DNA of 64,000 bases, from positions 52,656,775 to 52,720,774 of the forward strand of contig OX578146.1 in assembly GCA_951213105.1 (NCBI GenBank). The letters are read 5' to 3'. A program made the translations under genes and the position numbers. The notes under the pieces were generated by a model. It did not search any database, had not been told where the DNA came from, and saw only the letters and a program-made list of their open reading frames with translations. Shown here piece by piece: positions 63,751 to 64,000 of this stretch (positions within the stretch are counted from its first letter, which is position 1; every line of letters starts with the position of its first letter). The stretch comes from Amaurobius ferox (lineage: Eukaryota > Arthropoda > Arachnida > Araneae > Amaurobiidae).

Positions 63751-63754
63751 AAAA

Positions 63755-63858
63755 TCTGATGTGGGCAGCACATGACTTATATTCATGTTCTCTTTATTTT
63801 AATTAAATTTAATTTACTTTTAATTCAATTTTCGTTCTCATTTGATAACTGGACTTAT
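63755..63858 (+). mobile_element. Head of a sixth family B unit (right flank of the duplication)
   Basis: GATGTGGGCAGCACATGACT leads into TATATTCATGTTCTC, matching the head of unit 5 (30760 onward). The 13 bp TTCCCTGCAGACT is missing between two GACT copies. This is the sequence that originally followed unit 5, before the junction formed. Confidence 0.75.
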
Positions 63859-64000
63859 TACTTTCCCTGCAATACATGGTGATGTATAGGGACAGTATTG
63901 GAATCATGTCGAAAATCGCAACTCGAGTTTTCGACAAATCTACACATTTCGAGACCTCTAGAATACGAAAACACTATTTTAGTGTGACATCTATGTGTTT
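63859..64000 (-). mobile_element. Family B unit, inverted, cut by window end
   Basis: Starts with the terminal stem-loop (TACTTTCCCTGCAATACATG) and continues through the CTCGAGTTTTCGA and GACCTCTAGAATACG blocks on the opposite strand to the units before it. Confidence 0.8.

Overview
The window looks like an AT-rich nuclear segment of an arthropod genome. A spider or other chelicerate is my best guess, from memory of similar mariner copies and repeats, but the sequence does not prove it. It is strongly eukaryotic: a multi-pass membrane transporter gene without bacterial signals, Tc1/mariner relics, a reverse-transcriptase relic, a 5S-derived SINE with target-site duplications, many (AT)n and (CA)n tracts, and almost no other coding capacity.

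The dominant structure is a tandem duplication. Bases 1-31726 recur at 32054-63773 in the same orientation, almost base for base. The offset is 32053 before an (AT)n tract near 3225, 32045 after it, 32047 then 32049 across two (AT)n tracts near 5200-5410, and 32047 from 6372 to the end. The only substitution I noticed is T4722/G36767. Copies are joined at 31727-32053. The right edge of copy 2 is at about 63773; the left edge of copy 1 is not visible.

Layout of one copy (copy 1 coordinates): family A repeats and a 1.77 kb foldback (1-2931); (AT)n-bounded nested DNA transposons (3225-10310), including an internally deleted mariner-type element and a TIR element inside a 760 bp inverted repeat; a broken reverse transcriptase (10990-12343); a dead Tc1-like transposase (13592-14654); a truncated mariner transposase (14982-15722) running into an array of bulged hairpins (15789-16368); a family B repeat (17351-18109); the one intact gene, an SLC35G1-like EamA transporter (18722-19627, minus); a block of family A units (19960-24158); two promoter-bearing direct repeats (24793-27042); a 5S rRNA-derived SINE (28024-28408); and a head-to-tail row of family B units (28961-31703).

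Families A and B share one plan: an end with a small GATGTGGGC hairpin, a subterminal ACTTTCC motif, a (CA)n tract, and a far-end stem-loop carrying the inverted ACTTTCC motif. This resembles the non-autonomous Helentron (DINE-1/HINE) design. The duplication junction lies in the ~27 bp shared by the A and B ends, which suggests that these repeats mediated the 32 kb duplication and so doubled the transporter gene.
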